Source: Rubrivivax sp. (GTDB taxonomy: Bacteria > Pseudomonadota > Gammaproteobacteria > Burkholderiales > Burkholderiaceae_C). From it: 32,696 nt of DNA. This document shows, one piece after another, positions 8,561 to 18,255 of the stretch. The notes beneath the pieces are model-generated. The model was not told where the DNA came from, ran no database searches, and saw only the letters and a list, made by a program, of their open reading frames with translations. The position numbers and the translations under genes are program-made. The stretch spans positions 1-32,696 of the forward strand of contig JAJTDE010000050.1 of NCBI GenBank assembly GCA_021298085.1. The letters are read 5' to 3'. Position 1 is the first letter of the stretch. Each line of letters starts with the position of its first letter.

Positions 8561-10246
8561 TCAGGGTTGCGCCATCGTCACCGAAGGCCAACCGACCAGC
8601 CGCAGCAACAGCAGCGCGGCGGCGGCTTCGGCCGGGTCGGCCGCTTGCACCTCGACATGCGCCCAGCGGGAGACACCCGCCTGCATCAGCCGTTCGTGGA
8701 TCTCGTGCGGTGCCTTCAGGCTGCGGTCCGGCTTGACGAGTTCGGTCCAGGGCAGTGTGATGGCTGAGTTGCCGGAGGAGGGTGTGCTGCTGGCCGGTGC
8801 CCCGTTGGCGCGGCCGTCCACGCGCAACACCTGGCGCGGCGCGCTGGGGTCAGCGCGGCTGCCAGGGTTGCGGTCAGCAGCGGGCGTCAGCGACAGCCAG
8901 CCCGGTTGCGGGCGCGTCGGCGCCGCAGCAGGCCGGGGTGCCGCAGCGGCCGGCTTGGCCAGCGGAAAACCACGCAGCGCCCACTCGTCGGTCGATTCCA
9001 GCACCAGCGCGACCTGGGGGTGCCCCAAGGCCTCCAGCGTGGCCCAGGCCAGCGCGGCTGCCGGGTCCAGCCCGCCCTGGCCGACGATGACGATCTCATG
9101 CGCCGGGTCCAGCCCGCTGGCCGCCATCGCGGCCCGCAGGGCCTGAGGGTCACCGCGCAGGGCGGTCCACCGTTCAGCGGGCAGGTGGTGGGCGTGCGGC
9201 ACGTGGCCCAGCGCGTAGGCGGCGGCAGGCCTCACGTCGATCACGCTCAGGCGTGCGGTGCCGGTCATGCGCAGCGTGTCGTGGTTCCAGACGGACAGCC
9301 ACTCGGCGGTGCGCAGGCGTTGGGGTTCGGCCCAGGTCCACATCGGCAGGCCGCGTTCGTCGCGCACCCACTCGCGCTGCGAGCCCACATAAACCCCTAC
9401 CTGGGGCCAGCCCATCAGCACCTGCAGCACAAACCAGGGCAGCGTGGCCGCCACGCCACCGCCGCAGTAGCTGATGACGGGTGTCTGGGCGTCCATGCCC
9501 AGCATCGCGGCCATGCGGCGCAATTCGGGCAGCGGCTTGAAGCGGCCGTCGGCCTGCAGCAGCTCGCGCGCCGACCACATGCGGGCATAGGGCAGGTGGC
9601 CTGCGCGCCCGAAGAAGTTGCGCTGGCCGTGGTACCAGGGGGGCTCCAGGGCTTCGATGAGCACCACGTCACCCCGCCCGCCCGGCGGGCGCGGCGCGGC
9701 CCGGCCGGTGGCGGCCAGTACCTCGGGCAGGTCCACCGTCATGCCCGGGCGGGCCGCGGTGGCCACCGCGGTGCCGGGTTCGGGGGCAGGGCGGCTGTCG
9801 GTGGTCACCGCGCCGCCGGCGGCCTGCCAGGCTTTGAGGCCGCCATCCAGGACGTGCAGGCGTTCCAGCGCCACGCCATGGCGGTGGAGGTCAAACACCA
9901 CGCGGGTGGCCCACATCGTGTCCTGGTTGTCGTAGACCACGATGCGGCTGTCGGGCCCGATACCCCAGGCCCGCAGACGAGACTGCAGCTGCGCCTGCGT
10001 GGGCAGCGCGGTACCGCCGAACATCAGGTCGGCATTCACCGCGCCAGGGATGTGGCCGGCGCGGTGGATGGGCAGGGGCGAGGCGTCCAGCAGTACCCAG
10101 CCGGGCTGGCCGGCGCGGGCCTTGAGCCAGGCGGCGTCCACCAGCGGCTGGGCCCAGGCCAGTGCGGGCAGCAGCAGGGTGGCGAGGAGCAGGAATGCGG
10201 TGCGGGCCAGCGCCAGCGGCGCAAGGGGAATGGTGAGTCGGGTCAT
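8561..10246 (-). CDS. Exported sulfurtransferase with three rhodanese domains
   Basis: 561 aa from the ATG at 10246, chosen because it begins a clear signal peptide (MTRLTIPLAP..., cleavage near AWA-QP at about residue 32). Domain 1 (about 34-150) has D106 in YDNQDTMWATR where catalytic Cys would be, as in inactive N-terminal rhodanese halves. Domain 2 (about 170-300) has the active Cys, C261, in SYCGGGVAA. Domain 3 (about 330-430) has IVGQGGLDPA in place of a Cys loop and so looks inactive. The last roughly 130 residues are Pro/Ala-rich, then a small conserved segment. It probably transfers sulfur in the periplasm to an unknown acceptor. It is divergent from another rhodanese-fold gene, trhO. 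Confidence 0.85.
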   Translation of the reverse strand: MTRLTIPLAPLALARTAFLLLATLLLPALAWAQPLVDAAWLKARAGQPGWVLLDASPLPIHRAGHIPGAVNADLMFGGTALPTQAQLQSRLRAWGIGPDSRIVVYDNQDTMWATRVVFDLHRHGVALERLHVLDGGLKAWQAAGGAVTTDSRPAPEPGTAVATAARPGMTVDLPEVLAATGRAAPRPPGGRGDVVLIEALEPPWYHGQRNFFGRAGHLPYARMWSARELLQADGRFKPLPELRRMAAMLGMDAQTPVISYCGGGVAATLPWFVLQVLMGWPQVGVYVGSQREWVRDERGLPMWTWAEPQRLRTAEWLSVWNHDTLRMTGTARLSVIDVRPAAAYALGHVPHAHHLPAERWTALRGDPQALRAAMAASGLDPAHEIVIVGQGGLDPAAALAWATLEALGHPQVALVLESTDEWALRGFPLAKPAAAAPRPAAAPTRPQPGWLSLTPAADRNPGSRADPSAPRQVLRVDGRANGAPASSTPSSGNSAITLPWTELVKPDRSLKAPHEIHERLMQAGVSRWAHVEVQAADPAEAAAALLLLRLVGWPSVTMAQP

Positions 10247-10433
10247 GGCGGAGGGTGGTGTCAACGACGCGGCCCAGTGTTCGGCGCGGGCGCGGCGCGT
10301 GCAAGGCGCAACCGGATGAACGACGCGTGGGGGCGCATGACAGACGATTGAATCGCTGTGAACAGGCTCACGCCAGTGACCCGCGATGCCACCCTGGCCC
10401 CGTCCCAGGGTCGGGCCACCCGACAATCCCCCC

Positions 10434-11300
10434 ATGACCGCACCCGGCCCGGCGCCCGCCGCCCTGCTGCACAGCAGCTTCTACCGCTTCACCCCCCTGG
10501 CTGACCCGCTGGCGGCGGCTCAGGCGGTGCGCGGCTGGGCCCAGGGCTTGACAGGCCTGGTGGTGCTGGCGCCAGAGGGCATCAGCGGAGCCGTCGCCGG
10601 CGCGCCGGCGACGGTGCAGGCCCTTGAAGCGGCGCTGGTGGGTTCCGGCCTGCTCGGGCCGGCAGCAGACCTGGCGCCAGACGGATTGCGGCCCCTGCGG
10701 TTCAAGCACAGCGGCTGCCAGACGGCGCCCTTCGGGCGGCTGAAGGTCACGGTCAAGCCAGAGATCGTGTCCCTCAGCCTGCCCGGGTACGCGGAGCTGC
10801 TGCCGCCTGACGAGCACGACGCCAGCCACCTGACCCCCGCCGCCTGGCGCGAGCTGATGGCGCGCGGCGAGGCGGTGCTGCTGGACAACCGCAACCACTT
10901 CGAATGGCGGCTGGGGCACTTCCGCGGCGCGGCGGACCCTGCCGTCCACCACTTTCGGGACTTTGTGGCCTACGTCGAGCAGCATGCGCCCGCCTGGCGC
11001 GCCGAAGGCCGGCCGGTGGCCATGTACTGCACCGGGGGCGTGCGCTGCGACAAGACCGCGCCCTGGATGCGCAGCCTGGGCTTGCAGGTGCTGCAGCTGG
11101 AGGGTGGCATCGTGAACTACCTGGCCACCATGCCCGACGCGGCCCTGGATTGGCAGGGCGAGTGTTTTGTGTTTGACAAGCGCATTGCGCTGGACACACG
11201 CCTGCAGGAAACCGCGACCCGCGCGGTCGATGTCTTTGACCCGTCACACCCTGACGAGGCCTGGCGCCTGGCCCGCGCGGACCGCCTCGATGGTGCCTGA
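10434..11300 (+). CDS. trhO: tRNA uridine(34) hydroxylase (rhodanese-like)
   Basis: 288 aa from the ATG at 10434 (MTAPGPAPAALLHSSFYRF). Residues 10-95 form the acylphosphatase-like N-terminal domain (APEGISGAVAG), and residues 120-235 form the rhodanese domain. The signature CTGGVRCDK carries the active C199 and second C205, as in TrhO/YceA (CTGGIRCEK). The enzyme hydroxylates uridine 34 in tRNA anticodons using oxygen. An ATG in the last codons of this gene begins a pseudouridine synthase, so two RNA modification enzymes are coupled. Confidence 0.93.
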   Translation: MTAPGPAPAALLHSSFYRFTPLADPLAAAQAVRGWAQGLTGLVVLAPEGISGAVAGAPATVQALEAALVGSGLLGPAADLAPDGLRPLRFKHSGCQTAPFGRLKVTVKPEIVSLSLPGYAELLPPDEHDASHLTPAAWRELMARGEAVLLDNRNHFEWRLGHFRGAADPAVHHFRDFVAYVEQHAPAWRAEGRPVAMYCTGGVRCDKTAPWMRSLGLQVLQLEGGIVNYLATMPDAALDWQGECFVFDKRIALDTRLQETATRAVDVFDPSHPDEAWRLARADRLDGA

Positions 11301-12243
11301 GATGGCCTTGCAGCCCGCCCCGCGTGCGGGGGTGAGCGCCAGCCGTGTGCGCTCTGGCGCGCGCCACGCGCACGTGCTGGCCTTCCTGCAGACGCGGCTG
11401 CCCCATGTCGGCGACTGGCCTGAGCGCCTGGCGGCCGGCCAGGTGCTGAATGCCACAGGCCATGCGGCGGCGCCTGAGGACGCCTGCCCCGCGGGCACCC
11501 TGCTGTGGTACTGGCGTCAACCGGGCCCCGAGACGCCGGTGCCCTTCGAGGTGGTGGTGCTGCACCACGACGAGCGCCTGCTGGTGGTGGACAAGCCGCC
11601 CTTCCTGGCCGTGGCCCCGGTGGGGCGCCATGTGCAGCAGACCGTGATGGTTCGCCTGCAGCAGCAACTGGGCGTGGCGCACCTTGCGCCGCTGCACCGC
11701 CTGGATCGCGACACCGCCGGGGTGCTGGCCTTCTCGGTGCAGCCGCAGACCCGGGAGGCCTACTACGCGCTGTGGCGTGAGCGACGGGTCAGCAAGGTCT
11801 ATGAAGCCATCGCAGCCTGGTCGGACGACATCCACACCCCGGTGACAGCCCGCCACCGCCTGATCGAGCCCAAGGGCGCCAACTTCCACCAGATGCAGGT
11901 GGAGCCGGGCGAGCCGAACAGTGAAACGCTGATCGAGCGCGTGCGCGAGGTGGACCCCTGCACGGTGCCCGGTGCACCGCCGGGCCGGCGACTGGCGCTC
12001 TACCGCCTGCGGCCCCACACCGGACGCAAGCACCAGTTGCGCGCGCAGATGGCGGCGCTGGGTGTGCCACTGGTGAATGACCGCGTGTACCCGGTGCTGC
12101 AGCCCGAGGGACCGGACGACTTCACGCGGCCGCTGATGCTGCTGGCCACACGCCTGAGTTTTGTAGACCCGCTGGATGGGAAAGCCCGCTGTTTCGACAG
12201 TGGGTTATGCCTGGGATACCCAACGTCTGGCGTGTCAGTTTAG
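11290..12243 (+). CDS. RluA family pseudouridine synthase
   Basis: About 317 aa if started at 11290, inside the end of trhO, or 313 aa from the ATG at 11302 two bases after the trhO stop. The catalytic aspartate lies in PLHRLDRDTAGVL (about D139), and the C-terminal family segment YRLRPHTGRKHQLRAQMAAL is intact. The N-terminal 90 residues look like a degenerate S4-like region. It isomerises uridine in rRNA or tRNA; the exact target is not readable. The overlap with trhO indicates one operon. Confidence 0.92.
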   Translation: MVPEMALQPAPRAGVSASRVRSGARHAHVLAFLQTRLPHVGDWPERLAAGQVLNATGHAAAPEDACPAGTLLWYWRQPGPETPVPFEVVVLHHDERLLVVDKPPFLAVAPVGRHVQQTVMVRLQQQLGVAHLAPLHRLDRDTAGVLAFSVQPQTREAYYALWRERRVSKVYEAIAAWSDDIHTPVTARHRLIEPKGANFHQMQVEPGEPNSETLIERVREVDPCTVPGAPPGRRLALYRLRPHTGRKHQLRAQMAALGVPLVNDRVYPVLQPEGPDDFTRPLMLLATRLSFVDPLDGKARCFDSGLCLGYPTSGVSV

Positions 12244-12364
12244 CTGCGCCGTCGGCGGCGCCTCTCGCCTGATGGCGCGCATCATCTCCCTGGTCCTCCT
12301 CGGTTGCCGCATGGCACGCTAACATTTCGGAACGGAGCTCAGACAAACTTCAGGGGGCCAATCG

Positions 12365-14422
12365 ATGCGAATGATCCTGCGTGCGGTGCAGCGCAGCCTG
12401 CTGGTGGTGTGTGCGCTGCTGGCACTCACGGGCAGCCATGTCCGCGCCCAGGCAGTCGTGGCTGTCAACCCACCGCCGGCCGATGCGTTCTTCCGCGAAG
12501 CCGACATCGTCGAAGCGGTGCTCTCACCCTCGGGGCATCGCCTGGCCATCACCACCGGGCGCGGTGGCATGCGGGTGGGCCTGTTTGTCATTGACCTGGC
12601 CACCGCGGGCAGGCCCAGGGCGCTTGCGCAGTACCAAGATGCCGACATCCAGCACGTCCATTGGGTCAACGACGACTACCTGATCTTCAGTGTCACCGAC
12701 TATTCGCAAGGCAGTGGCCGACCGGATGGCTGGCCAGGGCTCTTCTCGGTCCGCGCGGACGGTGGCCGGGTGCGCACGCTGGTGCAGCGCAAGCGCCCCT
12801 TCATCACCGACGGCGACCGAGGCCCGAGTGCGCTCGAATGGAGCCACTTGCTGCTGTCGGTGCCCAACCGGCCGGCAGCGTCACCCGGTGAAGAGGTCCT
12901 GGTCGGCCAGTTCACCCTGGACAACGACTCGACACCGAGCAACATCGAACCGCTGTGGCTCAACGTGCGCACCGGCCTGACGCGGTCAACGGCCTTCAAG
13001 GAGCCGCCGGGGGTGGTGCACTGGATCTTCGACAGCCAGGGTGAGCCGCGCCTGGTGTTCACCAAGAAAGGCGCACAGCGTGCCGTGCACTGGCGCGCCC
13101 CGGGCCGCAGCGATTGGCGCCTGCTGGTGCAGGGGGACCTGCTCGAGATGCCCTTCGAGCCCTTGGCGGTGGATGACACCGGCCAGCTCTATGTGCTGCA
13201 CACACAAGGCCCTGAAGGTCTTCGTGTGCTGTCCCGCTACGACACCGAGCGTCAGGCCCCCAGCAGCCAACCCGTGCTGAGCACCCCAGGCTTTGACTTC
13301 ATGGGCGAGCTGCTCGTCGCGCCCGGTGGCGGGCCGGTGGTGGGCGTGCGTGTGCAGGTCGACGCCGAAACCACCGTGTGGTTCGATGAAGGCATGAAGC
13401 GGCTCCAGGCCGTGGTCGACCAGCGATTCCCGGGCCGCGTCAACCGGGTCAGCTGCCGGCGTTGTGCCGACGGCGACGCCGTGGCACTGGTGCAGTCTTT
13501 CTCCGACCGCGAACCGGGGCAGTGGTGGATCTACCGCGCCAAGGCCGCGGAGAGCCAACCGGCCTGGCAGGCGGTGGCGCGGCGGATGCCGGGCATCGAC
13601 CCTCGGCAGATGGCCGCCGTGGAGTTTCAGCGCATCCGGGCGCGGGACGGGCGTGACCTGCCCGTCTGGTTGACCGTACCCAAGGGCGTGTCACCGGGCC
13701 AACCAGCGCCCGCGGTGGTGCTTGTCCATGGCGGGCCCTGGACGCGCGGTGGCTACTGGGCCTGGGAGCCGATGAAGCAGTTCCTCGCGTCCCGCGGCTA
13801 CCTCGTCATCGAGCCGGAGTTCCGGGGCAGCACAGGCTACGGAGACGCCCACTACCGTGCCGGCTGGAAGCAGTGGGGTCAGGCCATGCAGGACGACGTC
13901 GCCGATGCGCTGCTGTGGGCGCAGCGCCAGGGCCTGGCAAGCCAGCGCGCGTGCATCGCCGGGGCCAGCTACGGCGGCTACAGCACCTTGATGGGCCTGG
14001 CCCGCCACCCGCAGCTGTACCGCTGTGGTGTGGCCTGGGCGGCCGTGACCGACTTGTCCTTGCTGCTCACCGGTTCCTGGTGGGTGGACGACGACATGTC
14101 CGTCTCCGGCCGCCGGCACGTGCTGCCCGAGTTGGTGGGCGACCCCCGCCAGGACGCCGCCCTGCTGGCGGCCCATTCGCCGGTGCTGCTGGCCGACAAG
14201 ATCAAGGCCCCTGTATTGCTGGCGTTCGGCGATGCCGACCTGCGTGTTCCGCTGGCGCATGGCGAGCGGATGCGCGCCGCGTTGAAGAGTGCGGGCCACG
14301 AGCCCGAGTGGGTTGTCTACCCCGGCGAAGGGCATGGATGGCATCTGGTGAAGAACCAGGTCGACTTTGCGCAGCGCGTCGAGCGTTTCCTGGCCCGCCA
14401 TCTGCAGGCTCCGCAGCGCTGA
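12365..14422 (+). CDS. Secreted S9 family peptidase (prolyl oligopeptidase/acylaminoacyl type)
   Basis: 685 aa. A signal peptide is visible at residues 1-29 (hydrophobic core LLVVCALLALTG, cleavage at VRA-QA). Residues 40-410 form a beta-propeller, followed by an alpha/beta-hydrolase domain. The catalytic triad is S535 (GASYGGYS), D625 (GDADLRVP) and H657 (GEGHGW). The oxyanion segment HGGPWTRGGYW is also present. S9 enzymes of this type cleave short peptides, so periplasmic or surface peptide digestion is expected. A purine-rich stretch (AGGGGG) precedes the ATG. The gene stands alone, convergent with the HDOD gene. Confidence 0.94.
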   Translation: MRMILRAVQRSLLVVCALLALTGSHVRAQAVVAVNPPPADAFFREADIVEAVLSPSGHRLAITTGRGGMRVGLFVIDLATAGRPRALAQYQDADIQHVHWVNDDYLIFSVTDYSQGSGRPDGWPGLFSVRADGGRVRTLVQRKRPFITDGDRGPSALEWSHLLLSVPNRPAASPGEEVLVGQFTLDNDSTPSNIEPLWLNVRTGLTRSTAFKEPPGVVHWIFDSQGEPRLVFTKKGAQRAVHWRAPGRSDWRLLVQGDLLEMPFEPLAVDDTGQLYVLHTQGPEGLRVLSRYDTERQAPSSQPVLSTPGFDFMGELLVAPGGGPVVGVRVQVDAETTVWFDEGMKRLQAVVDQRFPGRVNRVSCRRCADGDAVALVQSFSDREPGQWWIYRAKAAESQPAWQAVARRMPGIDPRQMAAVEFQRIRARDGRDLPVWLTVPKGVSPGQPAPAVVLVHGGPWTRGGYWAWEPMKQFLASRGYLVIEPEFRGSTGYGDAHYRAGWKQWGQAMQDDVADALLWAQRQGLASQRACIAGASYGGYSTLMGLARHPQLYRCGVAWAAVTDLSLLLTGSWWVDDDMSVSGRRHVLPELVGDPRQDAALLAAHSPVLLADKIKAPVLLAFGDADLRVPLAHGERMRAALKSAGHEPEWVVYPGEGHGWHLVKNQVDFAQRVERFLARHLQAPQR

Positions 14423-14453
14423 CCGCGACGGGTCGGCGCCCTTGGTGGCACGC

Positions 14454-16109
14454 TCACACCATCGGCACCGGCAGCTTCATCCCCCGCAGCACTTCGTTGC
14501 GCAGCGTCTTCAGCAGCGTCAGTGCACGCGGGTGCACATGCAAGGTTCCTGCGTCACGTTGGTCGCCGTAGAGCATGCCGACCACCATGCGGTCGGTGGC
14601 CAGCGGAAGCAGCAGGAAAGCGCCGGCATTGACCTTCTTGTGGTACCAGTCGGGCAAGCGCTGCGCAATCAGCGGGTCGGCCGTGTTGGTGATCAGCGTA
14701 TCGGCGTTTTTTGAGCAGAGCATGCCGAACAGGTCGGTCGGCGGGTCAAGCGCGATGTCGAAATGGGCCGGCAAGGTGGTCGCCTTGTCGCCGAGACCGA
14801 TACGGCCGGTCAATCGGCCCGTATCGCTGTCGCGCAGGCAGGCGACCGCACGCTGCAGCCCGAGAGCGTCCTTCAACTGGCGCAGCGCGGCCTCGGTCAC
14901 TTCCATCACCTCCGAACCCTTGTGGTTCATGCGACGAAGGTGGTCGATGGCGTCGGCCAGCTTCTCTGCCAACTCCTGCTTGTAGGCCTGGGAGTTCGGG
15001 TCCAGCTTCGGCCCTTTCTGCACTGGCTCAGGTGCATTGCCGCTGGCTTCGGCGACGCTGATGCCCAATCCGCTCAGCAGGTCGTCCCACCGCAGCTTGG
15101 CGTGCTCGACGCGCTCATGGAGCTGTTCAGGGCCCAGGCACAGGGCCACGCCCTGCGCCGCGGCGAAGCGTTCGACCACCCGCCGTCGTGCGCCGGACTT
15201 CTCTTCCGATGTACCGGTGTCAGGAAGGCGCATCAGCTCATCGGCCAGGTCGTTGGCGACGGTGCACAGCACGCCGACATACTCGTCGCCCGTCAGTTCG
15301 AGCTGAGGGTTGGCCGCTGAACGGCGGCGCATGCCGACCAGCACGCTGTCCGGCCAGCCCCAGCGGCGAGCGACTTCCAGCCCGATCTCCTCGATGCTCA
15401 GGCCCCAGCGCGCCTTGGCCAGCTTGGCATGCGCCTGCTGTCGCTCGACAGACCCGACGGCCAGTTCCCGTTCGTCGAGCTGGTCGTCAAAGGCCCGCAG
15501 TTCCTCGGCAAAGTACAACCCGCCCAGCATGTAACCCAGGCGCTGAAACAGTGCTGCGCTGTAGATGCAGTCCATCAGCTTGTGCTGGTGGCAGAAGTCG
15601 TGCGCCAGCATGGCCGCAAACTGCGAACGCGCAAACTCGCGCCGCAGTGCCGCGCCATCAGCACCCTTGGGCAGGCGCTCGAACATCGTCAGTGAGCTGG
15701 CGAGCAAGCCGATGCTCTGGAAGCCCATCAGCGCAATTGCGCGCTGGATGCTGGTGATCCGGCCTCCGCCGACCGACTTGTAGTAAGCCGCGTTGATCAA
15801 CCGCAGCAGCTTGCTGACCATCGCGGTGTCGTCGACGATCAGGTTCGACAGCGCGCGCACGTGCGAGCGGTCTGAGTGCGACACCTTCTGGATGCCGAGC
15901 ATCGAGTCCTTGGTCGACGCAAAGTCAGGTTGCGCCTCGATGCGCTGCATCACTCGCTGCAGACGCTCCCGCCGCAGGGCGTCTTCCTGCTCTTCGGGGG
16001 AAGGCCCCTCCCGCGGCGTCCTGCCAGGCGCGGGTGGGCTCAGCCCGGCCGAGACCGCGGGCGGTTCTGGGTTGGCAGTGACACTGGAGGGGTCGTCGGC
16101 AGACATCAT
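14454..16109 (-). CDS. HDOD domain protein with C-terminal GAF-like domain
   Basis: About 551 aa from the ATG at 16109 (or 16106); an earlier frame start at 16202 adds sequence unlike a protein start. After a Pro-rich N-terminus, the HDOD domain covers about residues 60-260: LSNLIVDDTAMVSKLLRLIN, AAYYKS, then RAIALMGFQSI. A C-terminal GAF-like fold runs over about 390-550 (EVTEAALRQLKDALGLQRAV; GAFLLLPLATDRMVVGMLYG). HDOD proteins are catalytically silent relatives of HD phosphohydrolases and act in cyclic-di-GMP, motility or stress signalling. The ligand of the GAF-like part is not readable. Confidence 0.9.
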   Translation of the reverse strand: MMSADDPSSVTANPEPPAVSAGLSPPAPGRTPREGPSPEEQEDALRRERLQRVMQRIEAQPDFASTKDSMLGIQKVSHSDRSHVRALSNLIVDDTAMVSKLLRLINAAYYKSVGGGRITSIQRAIALMGFQSIGLLASSLTMFERLPKGADGAALRREFARSQFAAMLAHDFCHQHKLMDCIYSAALFQRLGYMLGGLYFAEELRAFDDQLDERELAVGSVERQQAHAKLAKARWGLSIEEIGLEVARRWGWPDSVLVGMRRRSAANPQLELTGDEYVGVLCTVANDLADELMRLPDTGTSEEKSGARRRVVERFAAAQGVALCLGPEQLHERVEHAKLRWDDLLSGLGISVAEASGNAPEPVQKGPKLDPNSQAYKQELAEKLADAIDHLRRMNHKGSEVMEVTEAALRQLKDALGLQRAVACLRDSDTGRLTGRIGLGDKATTLPAHFDIALDPPTDLFGMLCSKNADTLITNTADPLIAQRLPDWYHKKVNAGAFLLLPLATDRMVVGMLYGDQRDAGTLHVHPRALTLLKTLRNEVLRGMKLPVPMV

Positions 16110-16244
16110 CGGGGCTTGGCGCTGGCTTTTGGCTTGCCACGGTATCGGCAGGACGCCCCCTGACTTCTGGCCGCGCGTGAGCCCCCAAGCGGATTCGGGC
16201 ACACAATCTGCGGCGCCTGAACACGGCCAGGGCCAGGTTCAGAG

Positions 16245-17213
16245 TCAGTCGAGCTTGATACCACGCTTGGCGATCAATGCCGACCAGCGCTCGGCCTCTG
16301 CCTTGACGTAGGCTGCAAACTCAGCTGCGCTGCGCGGCTGCACGTCGGAGCCCGCTGCAGCAAACTTGGCCTTGACATCCGCACTGGCCAGTACCTTTCG
16401 CAGCTCGCTGGAAAGACGGTCCACCACGTCCCTGGGTAACCCCGACGGGCCCACCAGACCCTGAAAACCCACCGCTTCCATGCCCGCCAGACCGAGTTCG
16501 CGCACCGTAGGCACGTCGGGCAGGTTGGGATCGCGGCGCGGCCCAGTCACGGCCAGCGCCTTCAGCCGGCCACCCTTGATCTGCGGCAGCAGCACGGTAC
16601 CGGCGTCGATCAACAAATGGGTCTGGCCGCCAATCAGGTCGGTCACTGCCGGCGCGCTGCCCTTATAGGGCACGTGGAGCAGGTCGATGCTAGCCACGCT
16701 GTTCAGCAGTTCACCATTCAGGTGGGTGGATGCGCCCTGCCCACCGCTGGCAAAACTGGCCTTGCCAGGGTTGGCCTTGGCCCAGTCGACAAACTGCTTC
16801 AGGTCTTTCGCGGGGTGGTCGGCGCGCGTGGCCGCGATGTAGGCACTCTCGGCAATCTGGCCGACATAGCTGAACTGCGACACGGGGTCATAGGGCTTCT
16901 TGCTCTGCAGATACGGAGCAATGGCAAATGGGCCGGTATTGGCCACCAACAGCGTGTAGCCGTCGGGCGCAGCGCGGGTAAGTTCGGTGGCTGCGATCAC
17001 GCCACCTGCACCGGCCTTGTATTCAATGACCAGCGGCTGCCCCAGCGCGGCCTCGAGGCCCGCCTGAATGGTGCGGGCGGTGAAGTCGATGCCGCCACCA
17101 GGCGGAAAGCCAACGATCAACTTGATGGACTTGTTGGGGTAGGCACTCTGGGCACGTGCCCATGGCGCCACGGTGCTGGCGGCCAGTGCGGTGATGACGG
17201 TGCGGCGCTGCAT
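16245..17213 (-). CDS. Bug/TctC family tripartite tricarboxylate transporter substrate-binding protein
   Basis: 322 aa. The ATG at 17213 is chosen because AGGAG lies seven bases upstream; a TTG at 17219 is less likely. A signal peptide spans residues 1-21 (VITALAASTVAPWARAQS). The family start follows: YPNKSIKLIVGFPPGGGIDF. Other family segments are AAPDGYTLLVANTGP and VPYKGSAPAVTDLIGGQ. These periplasmic proteins bind carboxylates or related small molecules, and many act without nearby transporter genes, as here. They are greatly expanded in Burkholderiales. The substrate is not readable. Confidence 0.95.
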   Translation of the reverse strand: MQRRTVITALAASTVAPWARAQSAYPNKSIKLIVGFPPGGGIDFTARTIQAGLEAALGQPLVIEYKAGAGGVIAATELTRAAPDGYTLLVANTGPFAIAPYLQSKKPYDPVSQFSYVGQIAESAYIAATRADHPAKDLKQFVDWAKANPGKASFASGGQGASTHLNGELLNSVASIDLLHVPYKGSAPAVTDLIGGQTHLLIDAGTVLLPQIKGGRLKALAVTGPRRDPNLPDVPTVRELGLAGMEAVGFQGLVGPSGLPRDVVDRLSSELRKVLASADVKAKFAAAGSDVQPRSAAEFAAYVKAEAERWSALIAKRGIKLD

Positions 17214-17409
17214 GGGCAATCTCCTGGTGAGCCGGCCATCCTAAGGCCTTTGGGTCGACCCGGATCTCGGTGCGAATGCGCATGGGTGTACCCGCGCCCT
17301 GTCGGTGTGGAGCCCTCGGAGTCATCCTGGTTCAGCGGCATACGGCCGGCGCCAGGAGCTGCAGACTCGCCACGCGTGCGACGCAGGTGCGACGGGCAAG
17401 CCGCATCCG

Positions 17410-18150
17410 GCGCATCGCTGGAATGGCGCCATCAACGCGCCGAGGTTCAAGGCGGGTGGGTGGAAAAGCCCGCGGCGAGGCCCTGCGTGGTACGGTCCAG
17501 GACATCACTCGTCGGCGCGCACAACAGCAGGCGCTTGAATTGGCGCGCGAACGCTTGCGGGCGATGTACGAGACGACCCTGGCCATGGCTGCATTCGATC
17601 GAGGCAACGGGCCGGCTGCTGCATGTCAGCGATCCCTGGCTGGCTGGCCTGGCTGGCCTGCCAGGGCTACCCCTGATCGCCACGGTCGGGCTGGCGATGT
17701 GCCCTCCCAGCTGTTCACGCACAGCGGCGAACTCGTCGATGTGCTGCTGTCCACCGTGTTCGAGCGCGACAAACAGGGACAAGCCAATCGCAGCCCAACG
17801 ACGCCTGCGGCCACGCCATTGGCGCCCAGCTGCTGCAACAGGGCAGTAGGCTGCTGGGCGATGCGGTTCGTGCGCGAGACACGCTCGCACGCCTGAGCGG
17901 CGGCGAGTTCGGCAATATCCTGGAACACTGCACCACTGAACAAGCCAACCGGGTCGCGCAGAAGATGGGCGACCGCATGGACGATTTCAGGTCAAGGGGG
18001 CCACGGCCGGCGTTCACGCCAAGGCGCTCCTGCGCCTGCCGAACGACGACGGGGTTGCTGGCGCTGCCGGGTGTATTCGTTCCCGCCGCGGAGCGTTTCC
18101 ACCTGGTGTCACGCATCGACCGGTGGGTGCTGCGCCACACTCACCGAGAA
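17410..18150 (+). pseudogene. Decayed PAS-GGDEF-EAL cyclic-di-GMP protein
   Basis: No single open frame spans this stretch, but pieces of one protein occur in order in different frames. First is a PAC-like end (GGWVEK, then in another frame RGEALRGTVQDITRRRAQQQ). Next is a PAS start near 17589-17648 (LHSIEATGRLLHVSDPWLAG), then LFTHSGELVDVLLSTVFERD. A GGDEF piece near 17830-17985 follows (HAIGAQLLQQ, then RARDTLARLSGGEFGNILEH), in which the active-site loop reads SGGEF instead of GGDEF. Last is an EAL piece near 18055-18142 (LPGVFVPAAERFHLVSRIDR). Several frameshifts and large deletions separate the parts. It is a dead gene; the ends given are approximate. The roughly 190 bp before it and 100 bp after it hold nothing else I can support. 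Confidence 0.75.
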
Positions 18151-18255
18151 GGTCGCCGTCACCAACCTGGCCGATGCTGCCACCGAGCCGCCTGGCCGGC
18201 TGATCGCAACAAGCTGCGCTGCCCTGTGCCTTGGCGGTGGCTGCCCTGCAGACGC

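Noticed and set aside
12246..12261. GCGCCG/CGGCGC hairpin after the pseudouridine synthase gene as a terminator
   Set aside because: The stem is only 6 bp and no T-tract follows; such GC palindromes are common in this sequence.
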